DNA of 48,975 bases from positions 64,233-113,207 of the forward strand of contig JAAOMT010000036.1 of assembly GCA_016748015.1 (NCBI GenBank), given 5' to 3'. The translations under genes and the position numbers were made by a program. Each line of letters begins with the position of its first letter. Position 1 is the first letter of the stretch. The notes below the pieces were generated by a model, which was not told the DNA's origin, did not search any database, and saw only the letters and a program-made list of their open reading frames with translations. Source of the stretch: Geosiphon pyriformis (taxonomy: Eukaryota > Glomeromycota > Glomeromycetes > Archaeosporales > Geosiphonaceae). Shown piece by piece: positions 10,557-20,885 of the stretch.

Positions 10557-11957
10557 GATGTGAATAAAGGACAAGTGCGGATAAAATGGTAATATTTCAT
10601 ATTCGAATTTTGATAAAATAGAGGTTTTCTTTGAAAAGCTTTATTTGATAATACGTTTAGAAAGTAATTCTTTAAAAGAGGGTTAGGAAATGTATTTATG
10701 TTGTTTTTCTATATTCACATAGTTCAACATATTAATTAATAGAATTATTTACCACACACTTTAACCTTGTAAAATGTCGTTATTACAATTCATATTAAAT
10801 AGGTTTAAGTAGCCAAACAAGTTTCCCATTATTTCATTGTCGTTGCCTAAGAAGGAAGCCAAAATATTTTCCCATTATCTTATTGTCATTGCCTAAATGA
10901 GTAGTTCAATTTCTTTATAGAAAAATAATAATAATAACAGCAATAATGACAAAACGGTTTAGACATCTTCTGAAGCATGAAAGATACCGTATCATTAATA
11001 TCACTATTAACTTTTAAGTACTTGAAATTAATTATAACATTTATTAAATGACTTATCACTTACATATTAAGATTATATTCTATTAATTTGTACTGGCTTT
11101 TCATAATTAAGATGATTTTTTTTGGATATTTTTACTTTAGATTTTCTAAATCTTAAAAGGGTTATCTTTTAAAATAAAGTATTTTGACGTTATGCTTTAG
11201 TAAGAGACATTTTTATTTTTAGTTTGCCTAATACTAAAACAAAAAATTTTAGTACATTTTAACCTAATATCGATTGCTTCAATTGAAAACTTTTGAATCA
11301 TTTATTATTTAGTTGAGTTATTCCCAAAAGAAAAGATTTTTTAAAGATAATTTTTATAAACCAATTAATTAGAGTATAACAAATAAGGATGATTTGAATT
11401 TCAAGTTTAAACTGCCATAATTAATAAGTTTCTCACTAATTAAAAATTCTAATAATATATTAAATTTAAGCTTATTTTCTCTTAGGCTCAAGTTTAATTT
11501 CTTATAGTGGATATGTATCATGTTTAGAATTTAATATTCAATAATGAAATTAAAATGTTGATGAAATCTTAAATATCATACTAGGATTTGATAAATATAT
11601 AAAAAAAAATTATTTACTTTTATCTCAAAATAGATTAAGAATTTCGTAAAAATAATACATTCTAACATGTATTTAATTAATTAACTAATTAATTTAATTT
11701 AATTATAATATTTTCTAATTGTCTTTAAACTTTTTTTTTAACATTGTAATTTACTGCACATAAATTATTAAATTAATTAAATTAAATTAAATTAAATTAA
11801 ATTTGGTTTAACATTTTAAAAATTTCAAAAATATATAATTTGTTTGAAAATATATAAATAATTATTAAATTTACTTTTATTATTTATTTAAACTATTTTT
11901 TCAAATTATATTATAATTTTTGATTAAAATAACATCAATATTTAATTATTATTAATA
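10557..11957 (-). repeat. Upstream block of the decayed kinase, shared with other kinase copies
   Basis: Reading on the minus strand, this region matches the upstream sequence of the kinases at 23543 and 39705 in the same order. The shared parts include AAACTTGTTTGG...CTACTTAAACC near 10800, the block around 11130-11170 and the TTGAATTTCAAG...AAACTGCCATAATTAATAAG block near 11395-11430. It has lost about 22 bases between two GGC triplets compared with the other copies. No other gene lies in it. Confidence 0.65.
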
Positions 11958-11959
11958 TA

Positions 11960-12821
11960 CAGTCTGATAAGAAAAAAATTGGAAAAATATGAATCGATTA
12001 AGATTGCATTTGGTTAAACCATTTTTAGTAAGTTTTGTGATGGTAAAAATGGATACAAAATATTAGGTAATTGGCTGAGCTCTAAAAAGATTTTCTTGTG
12101 TATTAACTAATAGTTTTTTTTAATACTTGTCTTTGAAATGCCGACTTCGAAGCAAAAAACACAATGGCAAGGCGTATTACATTTTTGGAAGCAAGGAATA
12201 TAAAAGGTGAAAAAAATACAGAATAAAACGAATATACCCCTTTTTGCAATCTATAATATCCTCGAAAAATTCAAAAAAAAAGGAGCAATAAAGCATGTGA
12301 TTGGTAATGGTCGGCCAAAAAAGAATATGGGAAATGCTTCGAAAGTATTAGGACAGATTATTTGTAGAGATTCCTCAGTTTCGTCTAAATATTTAGCAAT
12401 AAAGTCGGCTAAGAAGGGAATAAATGTTTCTCATGTTACTATTCAAAACCATTTATCCAACCTTAATTATAAAAAAACCTTCCTAGAGCAACTCCAATGC
12501 TGACCGAAGAGCATAAGTGAAAACGTGTAGAATGGGCCAAAAAACACCTGAAAAACGATTGGAAAAGAACAGTTTTTATTGACAAAACACTCTTTTCAAC
12601 TTTTTCAAAACATGATAAAACATTGGCATAAAGGTACTCAACCAATTTGTCTTATGCCTAAAGATCGAACAAAAAAAATGATGAAAGAATTTCTTATTAA
12701 TTTTTTTTAATAAAACTATATGGTATTTGAATTTCAAATAATAGTTGTTTTATGTAATTTGGTACATTAGTTAAGACATAGTAATTATTTTTATATTTCC
12801 AATTTTTTTCTTACCAGACTG
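11960..12821 (+). mobile_element. Defective Tc1/mariner DNA transposon
   Basis: The ends are inverted repeats beginning CAGTCTGRTAAGAAAAAAAT, with one mismatch over about 26 bases. They are flanked by TA on both sides (11958-11959 and 12822-12823), the hallmark TA target duplication of this superfamily. Only 862 bases remain, shorter than a usual 1.2-1.6 kb element. The interior encodes a broken transposase on the plus strand. The element sits in the duplicated upstream block of the decayed kinase and must have landed after that duplication, or have been lost or never present in the other copies. Confidence 0.85.
12150..12700 (+). pseudogene. Tc1/mariner transposase remnant
   Basis: An open stretch from 12207 carries a helix-turn-helix region (IPLFAIYNILEKFKKKGAI) followed by GNGRPKK, the basic linker typical of Tc1 transposases, and a second HTH (VSHVTIQNHLSNLNYKK). 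A frameshift follows. The other frame continues with LTEEHK, stop, KRVEWAKKHLKNDWKRTVFIDKTLFS, which matches the Tc1 segment leading into the first catalytic Asp (Phe-Ile-Asp in place of Phe-Ser-Asp). The remaining catalytic residues (DD34E) are not visible because the 3' part is deleted. It is non-functional. Confidence 0.8.
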
Positions 12822-12823
12822 TA

Positions 12824-13777
12824 CATACATATAATGCTTTTTATTATATAATTCAAAAATCATGAAAAACTTGATCAATATTAAAATTCAACAAACCATT
12901 TTTATATATTTATTAAAATTTTAAACACTTACTTAAAATACTTTTAAAAAATTGAAACCATTTAAAGCTTTTTCAAAATATTTTATTACCAACACAAAAA
13001 ATCAAAAATCAAAAAATACAATTATCTTATCACATAATGCTATAAGAATCTGAAAAATATAAAGATTGAAAATTTTTAAAAAAAAATTAATAAAAGTCTT
13101 TTTTCTGCGCATGATTATTTATTAAATTCAATTTATTTTTAAAAGTCATTAATTGAAAACATAAAACAATGGAATTTAATTTTTAAGCTTAAATATTTTT
13201 ATTTTATTTATCATTGGTTTCTTACAGATTATATAGGATTTAATATCAAATTTGGGATTTTAGATTAGATTTCCGCAGTGGGCAGATGTTTTAACTTTTT
13301 TCTTATTGCTGCATATTTTTCAATTTCTCAGAGAATTTTACTACTATTATTTCTTAATTCTAATCATTTAAGATAATTTTTAACAGATATAACATTCGTT
13401 TTTACAAAAATCTTTTTGGTAGACTCATTTGTGCATAAACTTTGAATTTTCCATTCGCTCTTTAATTAAATAATAAATTAAATAATACTAACTAAGCAGG
13501 TACAATTTTAAGGTATTTAGTATTATTTTAAGATTCCCTATGGTCTTTTTTATTGAGATTATTAAATTTCAGATTCTTGACTACATGGGCTGGAATTGCA
13601 TCAGAGTGAAGCTATTAAATCAAGTTTTGAGTAATATTATATTAGTGGATTATTAATCCCATTAATTTTAATCATTAGTTTGCTATAGTCAAGATGACGA
13701 TAGGTGTCGCTAAAATAATAATTAGTTAAGTTTATTTTATCAATTGATCCTAGACTATTTAAACCATGAGTTGCTAC
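12824..13777. other. Intergenic, no gene seen
   Basis: AT-rich spacer between the transposon and the intact BTB gene. No open frame or repeat stands out. The 3' end merges into the promoter region of the gene at 13827. Confidence 0.5.
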
Positions 13778-13785
13778 TTTATATA
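13778..13785 (+). promoter_or_regulatory. TATA-like box of the BTB-TLDc gene
   Basis: TTTATATA lies about 42-49 bases upstream of the ATG at 13827, which would leave a very short 5' untranslated region. This is an inference from sequence only. Confidence 0.35.
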
Positions 13786-13826
13786 GCCTACAGTTTAGAA
13801 AGATTAAATTAGTCTCTAAATCTTAA

Positions 13827-15340
13827 ATGCACAGTTTAACAAAAGACCTTAAGCAGGACTTCGGAGATTTATTAAAATCTTCTAATGAATATAATGTCAT
13901 AATTGAAGCCGGCGAAGAACCACAGCTTAAAAAGTTTAAAGCTCATTCTATCATTCTCAGGATTCGTTCCCCCCACTTTGAACGAATATTATCTGATGAT
14001 TGGGATAAAAGAAAAGATTCAATATTAACTTTGAAAAAACCCAACATTGCAGCGAAAATATTTGAAATCATTTTGGAGTAAGATCACTTTATTATTCATA
14101 TTAAAAAAAATGTATGTTTCTCGTGGTATAATAAAAAGATATAATGCTCATAGTTTTTTAAATATATTTATATGCATATTTTAGGTTTATTTACACGGGA
14201 GTGGTCGATTTAAAAAATGTTGCGGGGGCGGATATCTTGCAACTATTAATTGCTGCCGATGAGCTTGATCTCCTTGGGTTTATCAATTATGGCCAAGCGT
14301 ATCTTATTGAAAAGGAGTCTAAATGGCTGAAAGAAAATATCATCAGAACCATCCAAACAGTTTCTAATCATGCAAATTTTGAAAAACTGTGGGAACATTG
14401 TTCCCAAGTGGTTGAGGATAACCCGGGTTTTATCCGTAACTCGATTGATTTCCTTTCTTTAGAAGAATCTGCCCTTGTCTCCTTGCTTCAAACATGTGAC
14501 TTTAAGATAAAGGAAATTGAGGTGTGGCAATCTTTAATCAAATGGGGCATTGGCAAAACACCAAGACTTTTTGGAAAGAAATTAATGACCTGGGATTCGG
14601 AAGATTTTGCGGCCCTTGAAAAGACTATTCATCAGTGCATCCCATTAATCAGATATTATAACATCTCTGGAGACGACTATTTTAAACATATCTTACCATA
14701 CAAAAAAATTTTGCCAAAGAACCTAAAGAAGGAAATTTTGGCATACCATGTTAAAACTTCACATCCACTACCAATGGAAACTCTTCTACCCCGAGCCCGT
14801 TTTGGCGAATCTCGGATCATAGATTCACGACATGTCAATATAATTTCTTCATGGATTGATAAAAAGACTGGCACAATGAGTTATGAATCACCATATAACC
14901 TTAGCCTTATCTATCGGGGCAGTCGTGACGGCTTTGAAATAACCAGTTTTCGAAATCTGTGTGGTAATCAGTTAAAAACCGTTGTGATAGGGAAGATAAC
15001 TGAATCTGGGGATATTGTGGGGGGCTATAATCCTACCTCCTGGGTTATCAAAGATTTTGAAATTAAGAAATATGCGAATACGCCTGATGCTTTCATTTTT
15101 AATTTGGGTGATAGAGATAATTTTTATGTCGCAAGGGTCGCTCGAAACACCAGCGAACGCCAAATAGCATATCGTAAAACATGTAGTCCATATTTTTATA
15201 ATGATTTATACTTTGGCGATAAATGTGCCGAACTAAAATCATGCTGGTATGAACCAAATAATTTTCAGCCGAAGATTTTTGATTCTAATTATCGCTTTAA
15301 TTTTAAACTTTCTGAACTGGAAGTATTCTTAATCTCGTAA
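13827..15340 (+). CDS. BTB-BACK-TLDc domain protein (intact)
   Basis: Exon 1 is 13827-14077 and exon 2 is 14185-15340, joined over a GTAAGA...TTTTAG intron that splits a Glu codon (GA|G), giving 468 residues. Domains in order: BTB/POZ (about 15-115; HSIILRIRSPHFERIL, then FIYTGVVDL), a BACK-type helical region (about 120-215; FLSLEESALVSLLQ, EVWQSLIKWGIGKTPRL) and a C-terminal TLDc domain (about 290-468; SRIIDSRHVNIISSWID, YRGSRDGF, the Asp-Ile-Val-Gly-Gly-Tyr-Asn motif, YFGDKCAELKSCWY). BTB-BACK proteins commonly act as Cullin-3 substrate adaptors, and the TLDc module is linked to oxidative-stress functions in other eukaryotes. The substrate here is unknown. This family is strongly expanded in Rhizophagus-type genomes. 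The broken paralogue lies 7 kb upstream in the same orientation. Confidence 0.92.
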
Positions 15341-16379
15341 AACTGTGCTAATTCTAGAAATCTAAATCTCTGCAATCTATTTCTATTTGAGCTATTTAAC
15401 TCTAGTAGGAATTCTTTAGTAAAAGAAAATATATTTTGCCTTAATTTTTAAAATTTCTAAATTTTATTAAGATATTAGTATATAAATTGAAAATTTGAAA
15501 AATTTTTACGTATAAAGCCATCTAACTGAGGCCTCAAGTCTATAGTTTTTAAACCATCATAATATTTCAATTGAAAGGCTTTGGACGAGATATCGTTTAT
15601 TGCAAAAAGGACTATTTTATTTTTGCATAATAATTAGCTATCAACTCATCTTTAAACATCTTATCGCTTTAATAGCTTTTTTGTGCATATCTTTTGAACC
15701 ACTATTATTACCTTTTTAATATTTTTTATAGTTGGAAAAGGTTAAATTTTGCATTTGTCTTGAAGATATGTCTGCTAAATAACACCTAAATTTATTTTTA
15801 TGAGAAAGCAGATATCGCTATGCTTAAATTGGGTGGATAATTTTATTTCATAATTTTAATACCTTATCACTCTTATGGGGGGTATTTAAATTCAAAAAAC
15901 TTTTGCCTTTTACTAAAGGTTTCGTGTGGGTTACTTTTAATAATTCCTATCAATAAAACTACTAATTAGTTTTTAATAATGCTTATCAGGTTCGAGATCG
16001 CGAATATAAATACCTTATCTTTTTTTCCATCTCCTCCTTTATTAAATTAACTTCTCAAAGCGCTGATATTCCTGCTACCTTTGCTATCAAGAAAGGTTAC
16101 CTCGTTTCTTTAATGCAAAGCAAAAATAGGATTTTGAGTGATAAAATAAATTTCTCCCTCGATTCTTGACATAAAAGCTTATCAGCAATATCATCTTTGA
16201 AGAAAATTTCGCAGAGCCATCGTCTCTCTTAAGAAGTTGTTTAGGCTCACCTCTTGCCAACATTACAGAGGAAGCGACTGATTAAGCATTGGTTGCGCAA
16301 AAGAAAGTTATTAAATGTAATACATCACAACAACAAAGTACATTAACACAGCATCTTTTTTTTCAATCTTGTAAAGCAC
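15341..16379. other. Intergenic, possibly including decayed transposon sequence
   Basis: No intact gene. The base composition becomes less AT-biased from about 15980, as in the TnpB-like relic that follows. The N-terminal part of that relic may begin here, but I could not align any motif with confidence. Confidence 0.4.
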
Positions 16380-17260
16380 TCCATCACACCATAAAAATTC
16401 ATCCTTAGAATTTTGCCAAGTTACCTTGGGATTGCTTCTATATATCTTACTTTCAATCTCGAGAAATATTTTTATATGCACATCAAAACAAGGTAAAGAT
16501 AATGTTTTTTTTACAAAAAATTTGTTTATATTATTTATGTTGATTTTATGCCATTTCTCATTCTTTATTTTTAAGGATAAACATGTATTATGGCTTATTC
16601 ACTTTGAAAAAAACGTAAAATAACAAGTGGCGCAATCCACATAAGATCACAGGTCATGAACATTTTTTTGAGTCTATAAGCTACAAAGACAGGTTCGCGA
16701 AACCCAAGTGGTTTCAATTCATATAGTTTCTATAGATCCTGGCGTTCATACTTCATCTACATAGTATTCTCCAACAAAAGATATAGGCTCTTGTTAAATC
16801 AGTCACATTGTTCGCCTCTGCAAATTTTTAGATGACTTTTGCTCAAAGAGAGATAATTTAATAACTTCCTTAAAAATGTAAGAAAGCTAAAGGATTAAAA
16901 AAGGAGATTGGGTGCATGTGTGGGAAGATGTTACACTTGCAGACAGAAATACACAGAAAGGCTGTTACATTTTTCACTCAGAAATTTGATGCTCTTGTTA
17001 TTCCTTCCTTTGAGGTATCAGACATTGTGGATTGAAAAACGAGAAAAATCTCATGAAAACAGTTAGAAAGATGCTATGCTGAGTCCGAGCTATCATCAAA
17101 AATAAGGCTTACACCTCCAAAACTTGTAGCTGGTATGGAAATATTCAAAGAATCAGTTATCAATAGAGATGAAAATGGCGTTTGATGGAACCTTACAACC
17201 CAGCAAAATCATTTAGATACCGTCGTACAGTTTCTCAGGTGATGGGGCAATCTTTTTTTT
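16380..17260 (+). pseudogene. TnpB/OrfB-type RuvC nuclease relic (IS605/IS607 or Fanzor-like)
   Basis: Across three plus-strand frames the successive motifs of TnpB-type nucleases appear in the right order and spacing. A beta-strand segment, KDKHVLWLIHFEKNV, lies near 16570-16620. RuvC-I is VSIDPGVH at about 16723-16752, followed by HIVRLCKFLDDFCSKRDNL. RuvC-II is HRKAVTFFTQKFDALVIPSF, continuing EVSDIV, at about 16950-17030. The zinc-ribbon lead AYTSKTCSWYGNIQ is at 17107-17148, and RuvC-III is NRDENGV at 17163-17183. All three acidic positions (Asp, Glu, Asp) are still readable. In-frame stops, frameshifts and loss of zinc-ribbon cysteines (Cys to Tyr in CSWYG) show it is dead. No recombinase gene or element ends were found. 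Only the part from 16720 to 17200 is firm; the 5' limit is a guess. Confidence 0.7.
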
Positions 17261-17519
17261 GATGTAAAAGTTTTGAAATGTTAAAATATTTAATAGCAAA
17301 TATACAAATAAATTGTATCAATATTTAAAAGTTTTTCCAAATACATCTACATGTATACTAAATATCAAAAATCGGATGGGTGGTTTGGAAATTATATCCT
17401 CAAATATTTTGACTCACCTTTCATTTGTAATCAAAAGTGAAAATATAGGCCCTTCTAAAAAATTGATCTAATATCAAATTCATGGCCTTAGAATATTACC
17501 TTGGAGGAATATTTTACAA

Positions 17520-18983
17520 ATGTTGCTTAATTTATGTTATTTTTCTTACTTAGGTTTTTTATTCAAATTATCTTGGTTTTTGTATGGGATAAATTTTCAA
17601 AAAGTTTCATCCATAAAACAATCTCATAATATTTCAATTTATACCCAAGAAAAACAATTAATAAATCCCGTCTTTCTAAAAAATACAAAATATTCCTTAA
17701 ATAGCTTACTAGCTCGTTCATCAGAAGGATTTGGAAGAAATATCGAAAATTCTCCTCCTAAAACCCTTGTTACGGATCCTGTTCTTGTTGAAACTTTGGG
17801 ATATTTTGCTGCTGTGGCCAATATTCCATATTGTAGACCTATAGAAAAGGACACATTATATGTTGCTAAAGATTTGATTTGTACGTGTACGTAAAATAAT
17901 TTTTTAATTTAAAACTTATTTTCTTTCATTTTAATTTATAGGTAATTTCTTTTACGAAAACAATAAAAAAGCAATCATGGGATATTTTCGAGGTATTTAA
18001 ATTTTAATAACTTTGTTGATCCTTTTCTTTTGTCCCTATTCTGTTTGAATTTGGGCTATTTTGACCTAAGAAACAAAATAATTAGGCTTAGAAATGACTC
18101 ATCAACAGTGGAAAAAGGAGAGGTTTAATTTAAAACAATATAAAACTCGTTCCGGAGATTCGTACCTGGATGACAGATGGGCTAAAGAGTTTGAGGGTAG
18201 AGAAACAGGTAACGGCAAAGATTCATTTCTCATAAAAAGAATTATTCAGGCAGTGGTTAGTTTAGCCAATGCCACTGTTACCAAAGGTCAAAGTTTTGAT
18301 GTTTATTTAACTGGTCATGGAATTGGTGGAGGTAAAGTTTGAAAAAATTCCTAGAAAACCCATTAAATTTGAAATAATTTTGGCCTCATATATTTAAAAT
18401 TCCTAGTATATGCCCAGATTGCCGCTGTAACGTTGGTTTCTTTGGGGATCCAGGAAATTATTAAACATTATCTCCCTGACAGATTAATGAAAGTCACTCT
18501 TTTCACTTTCGGGCAACCACGAACCGGAGATGAGAAATTTGCGAAAATCGTGAATTCTTATAAGAATGAACTCACGGTATACCGTGTTACAAATAGAAAT
18601 GACTTCGTTCCTCAATTTCCCAAAAGAGATTTTTTGAGCTATAGGCGATATGCGCATGCCGAAACAGAGTTTTGGATTTCAGAAATTGATTGTGATTGCC
18701 ATGAAAGACCTTCTTATTCCGACTCATTTGCCATCTACAAATGTCCAGGATTTTTGAAAAAAAAAAAAAAATTTGGAGAGAATCAGGTTATTTTTGAAAT
18801 AATAGTGCTTAAAATTTTAAAAGACATTATTTTAACAATAAAAACATTTGATTTCAGAATTGCAATGCCGGAACAGATGGATCAAGCTCTTCAGCAAACT
18901 TTGGTCCTTACATTGGAACTACGTTTGGAGATTGCAGAACTATAAATACGCGAGTCGAACCAATTGAATATAGCAAACTTTGA
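17520..18983 (+). CDS. Secreted class-3-lipase-like protein, catalytic Ser replaced by Gly
   Basis: Five exons join without a stop: 17520-17880, 17942-17992, 18086-18331, 18407-18786 and 18858-18983, all with GT-AG introns, giving 387 residues. A hydrophobic N-terminus (residues 1-25) suggests a signal peptide. Class-3 lipase features follow: GYFRG (oxyanion strand, split over intron 2), the nucleophile elbow GHGIGG (214-219), TFGQPRTGDEKFA (253-265), NDFVPQFP with the triad Asp (285), YAHAETEFW (301-309), and a C-terminal NCNAGTDG...NFGPYIGTTFGDC. In active family members the elbow is GHSxGG; here residue 216 is Gly. The expected triad His before the YFG-like motif is not evident either (Asn in that area). 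It is therefore likely not a conventional lipase: perhaps a lipid-binding or decayed protein. A 15-A run at 18757-18771 encodes five Lys and is a weak point for the reading frame. Confidence 0.8.
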
Positions 18984-19430
18984 AATCCTTTTAGTATTAT
19001 TTTTCTGCATTTTAAATTTTATGAAAGGATAGAAATTCAAATTTTGAAAAACAATATTTTCAAAATAGGACTTATAGTATTGATTGATTTAAAAATAAAT
19101 ATTTAATATTTATATTTATAAAATGAAGATGTGCTTAGTTTTTTGAACAACCTATTACTTTTCTTCTATGCATACCAAAATAAAATTAAATAATGAATAA
19201 CAAACATTATTTTAAAATAATAATATAACTGAAGATTTGGCAATCAACTTAATATAGCTTTTTTATTGAAATATTACATCTTATTTGTTATATCTTTTTT
19301 TTTACATAATAACTATATTTGAAATTTTGAAAATTAATTTTTGAAACTGTGTAAATTTTCTTACATAAAAACCAAGAAAAAATATTTGTTTTTGGATTTT
19401 CAAGATATTAATTAAAAGAATTTTGTAATG
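18984..19430. other. Intergenic, no gene seen
   Basis: AT-rich spacer between the lipase-like gene and the right inverted arm; presumably holds the lipase 3' end. No open frame or repeat. Confidence 0.5.
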
Positions 19431-19610
19431 TGTCACTAGTTTAAGTTTCAGTTGAGATAAATTAATATTAACTACAGTTGACAAATGGTATACGCTCGTT
19501 TTTTATCAAAGAGCAAAAATAATTTGATCAGCGAAATTTGCATTATAACATGGTGCTATTAAGGAGCAGAGTTTTAATGGAATAAATTTAATAAATTTAA
19601 ATAAATTTTA

Positions 19611-19726
19611 ATTACGGCCATACATAGTGAAAAGCACCGGAACCCGTCCGATCTCCGAAGTTAAGCCACTGATGGCCCTGTCAGTACTGCGGTGGGGGAC
19701 CACGCGGGAATACAGGGTGCCGTAAT
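19611..19726 (+). rRNA. 5S ribosomal RNA (right copy)
   Basis: A 116-nt copy that differs from the one at 951-1066 by a single base. Helix I (ATTACGGC with GCCGTAAT), the internal control region (CGAAGTTAAGCC) and helix IV (CCCTGT with ACAGGG) are intact. TTTTT starts inside the last base pairs and continues after the 3' end as a Pol III terminator. It stands alone, about 720 bases upstream of the protein gene at 20448 in the same orientation. Confidence 0.93.
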
Positions 19727-20398
19727 TTTTATCTTTGTTTTTATGGCCGATGATCACTATATCGTTTTCTGACTTAAAACATAATGCTAAAGTTTGATTT
19801 TTCAACCCAATAGGCATCGAGAGCACGTTAGAAATATTATCAATAATTACTAAACTTTTGAAACTGTATTTTAACTTTTTACCCCGATACAGTATTAGCC
19901 AATATATAAAATTACTTTTTTATTCTAATGATGGAGCAAAGTTAAACAAAATTTGCGTGTTTGACCAAATTTTAGTATTCTTGGATTTCTAAAATTCACA
20001 TTTAAAAATCTAAAACAACCTAAAGTTTCTTCGAGAAAAAATAACTTGAACCTGTAATTTAAAACTTTTGATATGAATTTCCTTAAAAATTGTGTCAAAT
20101 AAATTTTTTCTCGCCGAAATTATGAAATATTTTTTATACAAACTACTATTATTATAAAATTTTAAACTAGCTTCAATATGATGAAAGTTTGCTATCAATA
20201 TTGGTTTTACAACACAAATTGCTCTTCACTCAAACTTTGAAATATTCGAGTCAAATAATATAATAGAGTAAATGCCTCATAATCAATGATTAAATCTGTG
20301 AAAAGATGATTTATGAGTTTGTATATTCATGCTAACAATTATAAAATCAGGCCGCAATTAGTATATTTACTTCACGCCCTTATAATAAAGTGAGAGCT

Positions 20399-20407
20399 TA
20401 TATAAAA
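20399..20407 (+). promoter_or_regulatory. TATA box of the gene at 20448
   Basis: TATATAAAA lies about 45 bases upstream of the ATG at 20448. The left arm has the matching TATATAA at 197-205 at the same distance from its ATG. Confidence 0.5.
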
Positions 20408-20447
20408 TCCTAGAAATAGAAAACTTGAAGCGTGAACCTTAAATACT

Positions 20448-20885
20448 ATGGCTTCATCCACTGAAACAAACGAACCATTACTACCAGAAACGAACCTCGT
20501 CGATTTAATAGCAGTTCGCGATCAACTACCAATCAAAATTGACCCATATCCAAGTCATGTTGTTGATAAGGTTATCAATGTCTTCAAAGACGGCACAACC
20601 GTTGTGTCTGAAAGGCCACATGTGATCAAAGATGAAAAAACAAAAGACCCGGAGCCAGATACAGTTCCTACATCAATTTAATCTTAAAGAATTTTCTGGT
20701 AAAAATGAAATTATTGGAAGAAATATTTTATCCTTTTTAATTTATAATTTTTTAAAGGCGAGGAAGACCGTGTTCGAGTAGAAATTTCTCATCGCTTATC
20801 ACCTCCACTTCAAAAATTGGTCCAAGCTAACCCTGAAAAAAGCCTTTTGAAGTTTTACCTCAGGATATCGAAGGTTGATTCATAA
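20448..20885 (+). pseudogene. Unrecognised small gene, two exons, probably frameshifted
   Basis: Read from its ATG the frame gives 77 residues (MASSTETNEPLLPETNLVD to VPTSI) and stops at 20679. Further evidence points to a longer gene. A GT-AG intron at 20699-20757 joins exon 1 in another frame (QIQFLHQFNLKEFSG) to EEDRVRVEISHRLSPPLQKL on the far side, and this continues open to TAA at 20883-20885. So the first part and the second part are both protein-like but lie in different frames, which suggests a one-base shift (net -1 or +2) somewhere around 20610-20660. The protein is not recognised. The partial duplicate at 1-155 has the same N-terminus but ends at the window edge before the suspect region. 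The simple 77-residue protein remains possible. Confidence 0.5.

Larger units (their letters stand above)
19431..20602. repeat. Right arm of the large inverted duplication
   Basis: Near-identical reverse complement of 1-1249. The inner boundary at 19431 (GTGTCACTAGT) is sharp. The outer boundary cannot be seen because the left arm leaves the window where this arm reaches 20602. The arm contains the second 5S gene and the start of the gene at 20448. Confidence 0.9.

Noticed and set aside
14677-15163. Minus-strand frames inside the intact BTB-TLDc gene
   Set aside because: Shadows of exon 2, which has a clear domain match on the plus strand.
15985-16005. GGTTCGAGATC, similar to a tRNA B box
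   Set aside because: The flanks do not fold into a tRNA cloverleaf.
18757-18771. 15-A run in the lipase-like gene considered as a frameshift site
   Set aside because: The frame through five Lys codons joins exon 5 cleanly, so no shift is needed; a miscounted run remains possible.
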